64,000 nt of DNA from Chelydra serpentina (taxonomy: Eukaryota > Chordata > Testudines > Chelydridae): contig JBAIAC010000008.1 of NCBI GenBank assembly GCA_037349315.1, forward strand, positions 37,980,001-38,044,000, given 5' to 3'. This document shows, piece by piece, positions 17,940 through 28,619 of this stretch. The notes under the pieces are model-generated. The model did not search any database and was not told where the DNA came from. It saw only the letters and a program-made list of their open reading frames with translations. The translations under genes and the position numbers were made by a program. Every line of letters starts with the position of its first letter. Positions within the stretch are counted from its first letter, which is position 1.

Positions 17940-18545
17940 GTGATAATCAGGATGGCCAATGGCTCCCAACTAAAACCTCTCCAGCGCATCATCAAATATC
18001 TACAACCTATCCTGAAGGACGATCCCTCCCTCTCAAAGATCTTGGGAGACAGGCCAGTCCTCGCTTACAGACAGCCCCCCAACCTGAAGCAAATACTCAT
18101 CAGCAACCACACACCACACAACAAAAACACTAACCCAGGAACCAAACCCTGCAACAAAGCCCAGTGCCAACTCTGTCCACAAATCTATTCAAGTGACACC
18201 ATCATAAGCCCTAATCACATCGGCCATGCCATCAGGGGCGCATTCACCTGCACATCTACCAATGTGATATATGCCATCATGTGCCAGCAATCCCCCTCTG
18301 CCATGTACATTGGCCAAACCAGACAGTCTCTACGCAAAAGAATAAATGGACACAAATCTGGCATCAGGAATCATAAGATTCAAAAACCAGTAGAACACTT
18401 CAATATCTCTGGTCACTCAATAACAGACCTAAAAGTGGCAATTCTTCAACAAAAAAACTTCAAAAACAGACTCCAACGTGAAACTGCAGAACTGGAATTA
18501 ATTTGCAAACTGGATACCATTAAATTAGGCTTGAATAAAGACTGA
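17940..18545 (+). CDS. Penelope-like element GIY-YIG endonuclease (5'-truncated)
   Basis: An open frame of about 200 codons covers the end of the RT-endonuclease linker and the whole endonuclease; the first few codons come from the inverted arm, so there is no genuine start. From KPLQRII onward it matches the protein at 62778-63020. A Cys-rich patch (CNKAQCQLC) precedes the nuclease. GIY-YIG signature elements follow: VIY (18264-18272), YIG (18306-18314), then RKRINGH, EHFN and a charged C-terminus ending LGLNKD. In PLEs this nuclease cuts the target to prime reverse transcription. The RT is absent, so the copy cannot be autonomous, yet the nuclease frame has no stop or shift. Confidence 0.82.
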   Translation: MIIRMANGSQLKPLQRIIKYLQPILKDDPSLSKILGDRPVLAYRQPPNLKQILISNHTPHNKNTNPGTKPCNKAQCQLCPQIYSSDTIISPNHIGHAIRGAFTCTSTNVIYAIMCQQSPSAMYIGQTRQSLRKRINGHKSGIRNHKIQKPVEHFNISGHSITDLKVAILQQKNFKNRLQRETAELELICKLDTIKLGLNKD

Positions 18546-18748
18546 GAGTGGGTGGGTCATTACACAAACTGAAAACTATTTCCCCATGCTAAGTTTTCCC
18601 CTACTGTTATTCACACCTTCTTGTCAACTGTTTGAAATGGGCCATCCTGATTATCACTACAAAAGTTTTTTTTTCTCCTGCTGATAATAGCCCACCTTAA
18701 TTGATTAGTCTCTTAGAGTTGGTATGACAACCCCCATCTTTTCATGTT

Positions 18749-18789
18749 CTATCTATCTAATCTATCTATCTATCTATCTATCTATCTAC
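18749..18789 (+). repeat. (TCTA)n microsatellite
   Basis: About ten TCTA/ATCT units with one interruption inside the 3' UTR of the PLE. PLE 3' regions of this family often carry a short tandem here; it is likely polymorphic. Confidence 0.9.
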
Positions 18790-18810
18790 TGTATGTTCCA
18801 CTCTATGCAA

Positions 18811-18849
18811 CTGATTAAGTGGATTTTAGCCCATGAAAGTTTATGCCCA
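18811..18849 (+). ncRNA. Decayed hammerhead-like motif in PLE 3' end
   Basis: CTGATTA (18811-18817), a weak stem II, GAAA (18835-18838) and GTTTATGC correspond in position to the cores at 14010-14047 and 58199-58236. The G of the GA core pair is T here and stem II is imperfect, so cleavage is not expected. Confidence 0.3.
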
Positions 18850-18944
18850 AATAAATTTGTTCGTCTCTAAGGTGCCACAAGTACGCCACGTTCTTTTTGC
18901 AGATACAGACTAACATGGCTACTACTCTGAAATCTGATTGGTCA

Positions 18945-21319
18945 GGGCTTCCTTTTTAAACCCAAAGAGCATCACAGGAAGTTGTTTGCACAACTGGGCT
19001 CTATGACTACATTGGATGCTGTCTTATTGACTGGTTCCTGATCCTTGCCCCCTGGTCTCTGACTCCAACCATTGGCTTGACTCTGACTGCTGAACATAGC
19101 AACCAACTTCTCATCCCTGACATTGCTTCTCGTTACCTGGTTAATGCTAAAACATACCAGCATCCAAGTGATACATTATACCATCTCAGCTGTCTAGGAG
19201 AATCTATCCCACTCGGGTGGATGATTACCTGGCTTAAGTAATACATGCTGTCTATCTGGGCATGAGTCAGTCATTGGGAAATGCTAACTAGTACAGAACA
19301 CAACACCACCTCTCCTGAGCAACACAGGTTATGTCAAGCACAGCAAAACTGCCTTATCCTCATTACACTGGGTCTTTGTGGAACATCATGTAAGATTCAT
19401 AACTTCAGTCCTTATTAAGAATACTGTACCTAGTGGTGTGGGCTCAGGATACCTAAACATTTGTTGCAAGCTCTGTAACAGGACTATAAGTGACAGCTCT
19501 ATTCCTACAGCACAATGGAGCTGGCTCCTGCCAGAGTAAAGATCATCATCTGTGACGGAGACAGAGCTTCCTCGGGGGCTGGTTGAAGACTGAAGATTTA
19601 AAAACTACCATAAAGCTCACTACTTTCCATTCCAAGTGCAAGGTACACCTCTAACTTGACCTTCAGTAATAAAAATCCATAGCCCAGCAGACCTGACACA
19701 GCAATTCTATTTTAAAAAAATACAATTTTCCTCTTGGAGGGAGAAAGGGACAAAGAGTACACATTATGAATTCTAGTTCTGTTGCTTAATGTACTTCTGG
19801 AAGGTGCTGAGATATCATGGTAATGGGCATATTATAAGAACCAGAATAGAATAGAATAGAATAGCTGACTTCTTCTGGCTCAGTCAAGCAATGAATGCCA
19901 GAGAAAGGTTTATTCCAACTACCCTTTACTGTGCAGAGTTGGATCTTTTAGAAGAAAACTCATGTTGGATCAAATTCCTTCCTCTTCAGACTTCTTCGGG
20001 TTCCTTCAGTTTGTGTTAAATTAAGACCATGTTCAAGGTATCTGCAAAAATATGCTGGCCCTAACTAGAGTCTCTCTCTTCTGAGATCTATGCCTTTATA
20101 TACCAGCAGTTGTAATTGGGGCTAGCCGGTATATTTCCTGTTTTCCTTTAGCCCTATCTTCTTTCCTTGCCAGATTGAATGGACCATAAAAGTGTGATTG
20201 TAATATATACATCTGTGCAATGTTACAAAATATATATTTTTAGAGAAGATGACTAGTGTAACATTATTTTTATACACTACAACTGACCCGTTTGAAAAAT
20301 CCACATTTTCTCAGAACAAAGAAACAGAATACTTTGTAGAAGACATAGAAAATCAAGCCTCTACAAACACAGAGAGAGTGACAGTAAGTGATGTATATTG
20401 CTGGAGAAAAATCCTAAGGCAAATTATGTGTGTGTTTTTATATCTTCTTTTTATTGGAGCGTGTAATGCACAGGTTATATAGACAATGATCTATGGTATC
20501 CCCTTTGTTATAAAACATCCACAGCTCTTCAGCTGTGTTTTTACAGAGTGTCAGCCTATGAATATAATTCATTAATGTTCATTCTCAGTACTAACAACAA
20601 TAGATTCCTTGCTCTATTTTTCTGTTTTATATAAGGGCCCAGATTCTGATCTCAGTTACAGGATATAAACCTAGAATCACTTCTTTGAAATTTAATATAC
20701 CCTGGAATACTTTAGAAACAGGATCTGGCCCAAGGAATATAATAAATTGTATGAACATAAATTAAAGCAGATGCCCACCTTTGACGAGTAAGTACTGACT
20801 ATGGCAACTACCATAATGTGCTACTGCATATGCCCCAAACTCTGATTTATAGTTGAATTCCGCTGCAGAATTAGCAGGCAGCCAAATCCAAGTAGAGATG
20901 CTGGCATGAGGCATTTCTAAGGGGCCTCTCTTGGAAAATTTTGAAATGCCAGGTACAACTTCCTGCACTTTAGAAAACTTTAGAACATTTCAAACCATAG
21001 AGCTATGACTTAAAGCCACTATGACTTTTAAAGCCAATGCTAGGGGGAGCCACGATGCAGCAGGAGCCCTAGGAGACATTCAGGCTGAATCAGCCAGAAT
21101 GTCTTCTGGGGAGTACGTGTCAGTCCCCCACCCTGGGAAAGGATATAATGAACATTCCCCCCCCCCGCCCATGTTTGTCTGGCTATGCTGAGCAGAACAC
21201 TTTGCTTTTGAGGCAGCTCTTTTGGCAGGTGGTGCAAACCATGCTTTGGGCTTGCTATTTAGTTACATTGTAGCTGCTCTTATGTTTATCCAAAACAACA
21301 GTGTATTTAGATTGTAAAC
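18945..21319. other. No gene recognised
   Basis: AT-rich sequence without coding signal. A short (GAATA)n run lies at 19843-19864. Several short frames around 20120-20480 are chance. Confidence 0.4.
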
Positions 21320-21432
21320 TCACTGGAGGCAGGGATTGTGTACTCCTCCTTTTGTACAGTGCCTAGCACAACGGGGCCCTATTCTTGGTTGGCCCTTGGG
21401 CCCTACTGTAATCAACATGATTAATAATAATA
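21320..21432 (+). repeat. Old CR1/L2-group 3' tail-like repeat
   Basis: GATTGTAAACTCACTGGAGG, CAGGGATTGTGT and CAGTGCCTAGCACA in this order match the general form of an ancient vertebrate LINE tail. A related sequence in the other orientation occurs at 31650-31742 and near 48810-48890. Exact family is uncertain. Confidence 0.45.
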
Positions 21433-21555
21433 ATCACACCTGGTGTTTACCTAGAAGTTGGCATTAACACATCTCACTAGTGTGGCAAGTTTAAGTTCTG
21501 TAGGATGAGGAACAAACATACCCAGAAAAACCACAAGGGCTTCCAGCACTGTTCC

Positions 21556-21700
21556 CTCTAAGCTGTGCGCGTGTGCGCATGCACACAGATCCTAAACCCC
21601 ATGCACACGGCAAAACACCGCGCGCACAAAAAATGAAATACTACATTGGAGCCAGGCCAAAATATCATTTACGGGCGACTTTTGACATTGTTCGCCTGCC
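21556..21700 (+). mobile_element. hAT-like element end fragment
   Basis: CACTGTTCCCTCTAAGCTGT followed by alternating GCGTGTGCGCATGCACAC resembles the terminal inverted repeat of a hAT family. No opposite end was found, though TTTTTTGTGCACACGGCC at about 21910 resembles interior sequence. Likely a truncated copy. Confidence 0.4.
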
Positions 21701-22039
21701 ATCTATCAACACAGATAGATTCTACTAGCTGGCAAGTGGGTGAAAGGGAAAGAGGGCAATGAATCGTACCCCTCCCCACCAGAATTTCGAACATGGAACG
21801 TTGATCACATCAGGACGGTCGGGACCCACACATTTCCTTGTATAAGCATTTTACTTGCTTGGGCGCATTTGCCTCATGGCACTCAAATTTGAACTCTGCA
21901 CAGAAGAAATTTTTTGTGCACACGGCCTGTCCCATTTCCTACTCCTGCTTCATTCTCCCTGCACCTCAAGCCCTTTACCCCACTACAGAACCTCCCAGTC
22001 CTTTAACACCCTCCCACATAGCAAACTCCAGCCCTTAAC

Positions 22040-22112
22040 CCCCTAGTCTTTAGCTGATGAACTAGATGAACCTTGGGTCTGATCCAGTATGGCAATGCCT
22101 ATATTCCCTGTG
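22040..22112 (+). mobile_element. CR1 LINE 3' tail (short)
   Basis: GAACTAGATGAACCTTGGG followed by TCTGATCCAGTATGGCAATG is the usual 3' end of a CR1 subfamily. It matches the tail at 22830-22880 in word order. The 5' extent is unclear. Confidence 0.55.
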
Positions 22113-22268
22113 CTTTGGCTACCTGCCAACTGGAGGCACTGAGTTGCTGCCTACTGCAGTCTCATCAGTGAAGCAATGAATATGGGAGGGATCCTGACAA
22201 GCTGTTTGTCTCTCCCCACCATTGGCCACCTTCTTCCCCTGTTGTTCAATCAGGCTGTGCATACCTGT

Positions 22269-23262
22269 GATGGGGTGTCCACCCCACATGAGGCATGAAG
22301 GGGGTTTAAGGTGGCTAAGTGGGCCAATTAACTGCCCAGGCTACACTTGGAGGAGGAGCCAGATGGCAGGGATTAATTAGATGAGGCTCAGCTGTACAGG
22401 AACAGGAGGGGCTTGTATACAGCCCAGGAGCTGAGAGCAGCAAGGGGCTTCAGGGAAGTAGTTTGCAGTCACTCCTGGGAAAAAGGGAGGTGTGTTTGGG
22501 GCTATAGAGGCAAGTAGCCCACAGTCACTCCCTGAAATTAATAGGCAGCAGATTTAAAACAAACAAACATTTATTTATTTTCACACAACACATAGTCAAC
22601 CTGTGGAACTTTTCCCCAGAGGATGTTGTGAAGGCCAACATAGGGTTAAAAAAAGAACTAAATAAATTAATGGAGGATAGGTCCATCAGTGGCAGGAATG
22701 GTGTCCCTAGCCTCTATTTGCCAGAAGCTGGGAATGGGCAAAAGGAGATCGATCACTTGGTGATTACCTGTTCTGTTCATTCCCTCTGGGGCACCTGGCA
22801 TTGGCCACTGTCGGAAGACAGGATACTGGGCTAGATGGACCTTTGGTCTGACCCAGTATGGCTGCTCTTATGTTCTTATCACTTGGAGGAGGGAGTTGTG
22901 GGACTGGTAAACCAAGAGAGGGTGGAGAGCCAGAAAGGTAGGAAAGGCTTAGGGGAAAAGTAGTAAGGCATAGGATTGTGAAGACCTTGGCTGCTGAAGA
23001 GAGGGGCCCCTGAGCTAGAACCCGGAATAGAGAATGGGCCCGGTTTCCCCTAACAGCCAATGGGGAAGTGACACCAACCAGAGAGTGGAGAGTGGATTGT
23101 CTGAAACCTATCTGGAAGGCAGAGTCATGAAGAGGAGGCTGGAGCTCCTGGTGTGAGAGGGACTGCAGGGTGAGAGAATGACCAGTGGAGAGACCACCAA
23201 AGGACAGTGCAGCACCTGAGTGGAGCTAATCCCAGATGTGGCCATGAGGAGGCACCCCTAGT
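22269..23262 (+). repeat. Unclassified LTR-like repeat, interrupted by CR1
   Basis: It begins TGTGATGGGGTGTCCACCC and shares this start, a GGGGGTTTAAGG-like word and purine-rich GGAGGAGC text with a second copy at 33033. A TG start suits an LTR, but I found no paired LTR or internal genes. A CR1 tail (22560-22882) splits it. Confidence 0.35.
22560..22882 (+). mobile_element. CR1 LINE 3' end
   Basis: A 5'-truncated CR1 copy whose tail reads GGGCTAGATGGACCTTTGG, TCTGACCCAGTATGGCTGCT and ends in TTATGTTCTTAT, the 8-mer-type end of this CR1 group. It holds untranslated and extreme C-terminal sequence only. Confidence 0.7.
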
Positions 23263-26200
23263 GGTGCCAATACCCTATTATCGTGTATCCGTCTACTATT
23301 ATTCCTGTAACTACTTACTTTCTTTCTGCCTCATCCTGACCCTACTGCTTTGTCACTATAAACTCTCCCAGGCAGGGACCCTCTGCATTTGCATTTACTG
23401 TGAAGTACCCTCCATAATTCAGGGTACTGTTAAATGATAGCAATAGTAAGTATAGAAATTGCCCTCCACATACAGATATGGGTGAGATGATCCAATCCAA
23501 TAAAATGTGGCTATGGACTGAGCAAACAATTGCTTTAAGGAAAGTGCCGCTTCAGAAACCTTAACTGCTAGAGCATTAGAAATAACTTTCACCAGCCACA
23601 AACTGGGGAAATTTGTTGCTCTCAATAGAAAATGAAAAACACAAATCAATTTTGTTCTAAATTAGCCAGAAATATTTTTTGCCAGTGAAAAATATTGTTG
23701 GTTTATTATTATGCATGTGTTTCTTTTTCAAGCAATAAAGTTCACCCCACGGTGCAAGTAGAACTGAAAGTCAGTATACCACTGGCTTTGTAATTGGGTC
23801 ACAATCCATATTACCAACGGGACCACCAGCACTCAAAACTGGGCAGGAAAGAGAGGTCTGATTTCAAGAATAATCTGAAGACAATAAAAAGCAAATATGT
23901 TTTTTTAAGGGTGAAAACCCTGTTTGCCTTAATTTACTATTAATTTAGTCTAACATATGTTTTGGTCACTCTGGAAGAAAAGGTGTCTAGAGGAACTAAG
24001 GAAGGGAAAGTGTATGGAGAACCTAATCCTGTTTCCTTATTTTAAAAAAAGGCATTTCTGCAATGAACCAAGTCATAAAATTGAGCCCAATGGATGTGAT
24101 CCTGATTTAACGCAAGAGTAAATCATGAATAACTCCACTGAAGTCAACAGTTATGCTCCTGTAATTGAGGTCAGATTTAAACTCTATGGACCACATTTTT
24201 CTTTGATTTGCTGTACAACCTGCAACTCCAGTTATTGAGGTTGATCAGGATTTAAAGTGGAAACAAATTTGTTCAAAAGAGTTAGAGACTATCACTTACA
24301 AATAATTGATAATAATGACCACAAAGATAAAAGTATGTGAAAAAAGGGTGGTTTGGAGAGTATATTTAAATATTAGCACATGAGAAACTAAGGACATTAA
24401 AAACACTGCACCGAACTCAAAATAAGATGAACAGTTTTAAGTTACATATGTACAAATGAGGAGAGATTATCTTCCCGCTCGGTGTTTAACCTGGTTTCAA
24501 AGATTTGGTACTTAGATCATCCAAACTGTTTCAGCTCCATATTTCTTGTTTTAAGATGCAGCACAACAGGAAGACAGGTTATTACAGCTCACATGTTAGG
24601 GGAGTTATTTCCCTTGTTTGTTTAATATTTTTAAATGTTAAAGAAAGAAATGTTCATGAATCTGAATTTCACAATAGCTACTCCTCATCCCTCCTCCCCC
24701 CATTTTTTTTTAGCAAATAAAAAAAAATGAGAAGACAGGATGAGAAAGGAAACAGACATCCACATGACAAACTGTTGCCAGGAAGCCTGAGAAGGAAACC
24801 AACATCATTGGTAGGGGCTTTTCCCCAACCTCCCTAGACCAGAAGGACAATAGCAGTGCGATCTGGTGCTTACTTAGAAAAAAAGGAGATATTAATGAGG
24901 GGCACATATGGAAACATTTACTGTATGATGCCAGGTGGAAAATAACTATAAAATACGTAGTACATCTGTACAGCATTGTTTTCCACTCATAATGCTCTTG
25001 GGACCGGGGGGGGTGGGGTGGGGGGGAGAAAGGGCAGGGATATTGAAGAGACATAAGTGCACTTGGTGTAGGATACAGACTTAACCTCCAGGTCTAGAAG
25101 AGCCTAAAGAAATAGAATGGAATAGGCAAATTCCTCCAGGGAGTACCCCATTGAATTTGATCCAGTTTTCAATCATCAAACAGTAATATACTCCACGGTT
25201 AGGAATGTGTGGCATGAAATATACATCTGAATTCACAACTTCTATGTTAAACAAGTCATGATGTATATGTAACAGATGCTTGTTGAGTTTTTCGCTTCAG
25301 ATAGATTTGTCACCCACCATCGAGAGATTCACATCTGCAGCTCTGCGAAAATGCCAGAGTGCATTAAACAGGCTGCACAATCTACAAGGTGAACACTGTT
25401 AAAAGTAAATAAGAAAGGAATACTTGTGGCACTTTAGAGACTGTTGTTCCTCTTTGTTGTCGGTGGGGGCATGATCTTGCATGCTCCCCTATGTGTTGCC
25501 TCTGCCCATGTCCAGCAAATACCAGTTCCTTCATGTCTTAAGCCCTTTCTGCACATGAGAATGAAATACTGGCTTCACTGAATGGTAAAACTCCCTTTGA
25601 CTTCAATAAAATCAGGATTTCATCCTCAGTCTTTTGATCTTGATTTCACTATGAAAGGCCAAACAAGCTCTAATTTAAGTAGGTAAAATCCCTATTTACT
25701 GCAGCTGGACATTAGGATCGCTCACTTATGCCCGAACTGAACTGATTTTGGTCCTACATGTTAGCTTCTTCCTCTTGTGACATTACTGACTGACTGCCAC
25801 TTTTACATCTTCTCAGTCTTGGTTTCCTTTAATTTGATTTGCTGTTTTACCCAAGTTCTTCTCCTGCCCTTCATTTTATAACACCTAGCATGTGTCTGCC
25901 TGCTTTGCTAGTCATCATTATAAAGTATATTGCTTGAGGTACTGTATTCATACCTCTTCATTTACCTTCTTTCATTTATCAGGTTTTTATTCACTGTCGT
26001 TTTCCCCTGAGTGTGTTCAAAACAGGAGACACCATTCATTTGACTGCAATTCTGCCCTCCGTATTCTCGAATGGCTTTGTGAGCAGCACAAAGCCATTAC
26101 TGATTTTGCAATGCTGTAGAAATATAATGGGCTTGGGTCAGTCTAATGGAGTGTTATGAAAACCTGTATTCCATCCTGAGACTATTTTAGGAGGCTATAC

Positions 26201-28322
26201 ATGTGCCTGGATAAGATATTGCTAGTCTCAGATTATCTTCCATACCTATTTGCTGCTTGGGAAACACAGAGGTGTATTCAACATGCTCTTGTGGATATAA
26301 TATTGTCTCATGTTGTGGATACAATGTGTTCTTGTGGATACAATATGGTTGTACAAAGTTAAACCACAGCAGGTTTAACTCAAATTCAAATTCCTCAGAT
26401 TCAGAAGAAATGAGAGTACAAATATGAAATTGCTTATAGTGTATTTCATTATAAAAGAGAAAATTATATTATAAAGCATGTTTTAGTAGAAGTAACACTA
26501 TTCCTTATTTACAGCACTAGTCTTTACATTTGGAGACATTAGAACCAACTTAAATAGTCTGGCTCAGTTGTTTTTTCTCAGAAGATTTTGTTTCATACTT
26601 CAAAGAAAAGGTGTTCGATGTAATAATGTCTACTGTCCTTTCATAAGGAAACAATCCTTGTCGATTTTTAGATGCCTCATTTATTATGAAATATGAATTT
26701 CAGTCTATCTTAAACAGCAGGCATTTATTAAAGAAAACAACAAGTAAATTATAGACACAAATAAATAGGCTCCCACACTACTTGGGTTCCAGCTGTGTCT
26801 CCTTTGTTTATCAAAGATCTCACCCTGTCTGGAATGGTATATAGCACACAAAGCATCTAGCTAGACACCAATATCCAACTAAGTGATCCCTCCTAGATCC
26901 CAATGAAATATTTCAAAACAAAGACTCTTCTATCATCCCCACGCATCTATTCTTGTCTTTTTGTTTATTGAATAATCATGTTCATGGCAAAAGTATAAAT
27001 TCTCGTGCTCCCATCTCCAATCCCCTACCAAAAATAAGATTCAGAATGTGGCCAGCAATGTATGTTGATTGTCTCAATGGTTGTCACAGGGGCCCATCCA
27101 CAATGACCAGTCTCAGCAACTCCAATGCCACTGTAGTGCAGAACACAATCATTTTAGTCAGGGGGTGCATGGTGCAATGAGGAGGCCAATATGTCAGTCC
27201 CAATCCCATCCTACTTTCAACTCAGGACACTCATGCCAGTGTGAAACATTTCACTAGGGCCAGTCTTGGTGTAGGAGAGAACTATATGCCAACAGAATAT
27301 GTGGTTCCATCAAAACGCATTGCAAAACTGGGTTTTGTTTTGGGGAAAAACATGGAAAAATTCTGCCAGTATCAAAATTGGCCACTTCCACATTATACTG
27401 AAATATTTTATTTCAAACTTTTATTTTATGGTATTTATATTATATTCTAATAAAAATAACTTGAAATTCAGATGTTTTGATTTTTGTCAAAATGAAACAT
27501 TTCAAATGACTCAAAGATTTGTTTTAAATTCCTTCTCAGAACTTTAAAATTTTGCTCTAAATTAGAACAAAGCCAAACTTTGAAATCTCAAAATCCTTCA
27601 CACAAATGGAACGTCTGTCCTCCATGAAGTTCTGATTCTTAGTCTGATATGCAAAGCAAGTACCACACACCCACTTCCCTAGTCATCTCATTTCTGATGC
27701 GGAACCAAATACTAAAGTTAAGTCTTCTGGGCTATCAATGGTGCTGCAGTGCTACCCAGGTAGATCTTGCCTACACATGCAAGATCATGGGGGCTCATCC
27801 CTGATCAAATCACAAATGATAACAACTTTTTTAGGCACTGATCTTGCTGAAAACAGTAGAAATCAGAAAAGTGGGTGTCTGCATACCAACACTTTAGTCC
27901 CAGAGATGATGGAGCCAGTGGAACCTATATGAAATACCACAAACCTGCTCTGTTAAGACCTGTCTCCCCAGTTTGGGTGGATGTTCTCAAACTGCTACAA
28001 CTTTCCATGAAGATTTTCAGTAACAGTCTTACTTCTGCTTTATGTCAGGAGGAGTTTCACCATTATAGTATTAGGGGCAGTGCTATTGTTTGTGACAGAG
28101 TATGTGCTGTACAATATGAAGAATTGACAGCATTTGGAATGTGATACAGGAGAACTCAGATTTTAAGAATGTTGCAGGAAGGACATGAGTTTCACAACGT
28201 TGAAGAAATAAGCAATAACCAGCCTTCAGGCTGGAAGATACAAAGGCATTTTGAATGCAAAGAGTTGTGTGGTAAATTAGGATTTAGTAAAATCAGGATT
28301 GCACTACAGAACTTCACACCAA
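23263..28322. other. Long AT-rich region, no gene recognised
   Basis: No domain or convincing exon was seen. Small items: an antisense PLE terminal scrap at about 25408-25441 (GGAATACTTGTGGCAC), a G-rich stretch at 25005-25028, and three near copies of CTTGTGGATACAAT at 26288-26348. Fragments of an old palindromic repeat lie near 24060-24190 and 25550-25640. Confidence 0.4.
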
Positions 28323-28335
28323 GGGTGGTATTCCT

Positions 28336-28612
28336 GGTCCACACTAGGGGAGGGGGTCGATCTAAGATACGCAACTTCAGCTACGTGAACAACGTAGCTG
28401 AAGTTGAATATCTTAGATCGATTTTTAAAAGTACTTACCACGGTCCACACGGCAGCAGGCAGGCTCCCCCGTCGATTCCGCTTACTCCTCGTGCGGAGCT
28501 GGAGTTCCGGTGTCGACGGGGAGCGCTTCTGGGATCGATTTATCACGTCTAGACGAGACGCGATAAATCGATCCCAGAACATCGATCGCTAACCGCCGAA
28601 TTGGGCGGGTTA
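28336..28612. mobile_element. MITE with two strong internal hairpins
   Basis: The left end is GGTCCACACTAGGGGAGGGG. Hairpin 1: 28357-28386 pairs with 28392-28421 over about 30 bp with few mismatches (core CAACTTCAGCTACGT). Hairpin 2: 28530-28544 pairs with 28562-28576 (GGGATCGATTTATC). CpG-rich text lies between. There is no ORF of transposase type. It is the same family as the host sequence split by the MITE at 17021-17836, and as a scrap at 56690-56765. Confidence 0.65.
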
Positions 28613-28619
28613 TTGAAGT

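Larger units (their letters stand above)
16946..18932 (+). mobile_element. Penelope-like element with inverted 5' arm, TSD and nested MITEs
   Basis: TCTGATTGGTCA is repeated perfectly at 16934-16945 and 18933-18944, marking one insertion. The left end (16946-16974) is the reverse complement of the PLE 3' terminus near 18868-18897. The segment 17884-17957 is the reverse complement of the 3' UTR segment 18640-18716. The sense part starts abruptly inside the linker between RT and endonuclease (17958). So the element is a 3' fragment preceded by an inverted copy of its own 3' region, a structure known for PLEs. The inverted arm is interrupted by older MITE sequence (16975-17020, 17837-17883), itself split by a MITE. 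Confidence 0.75.
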
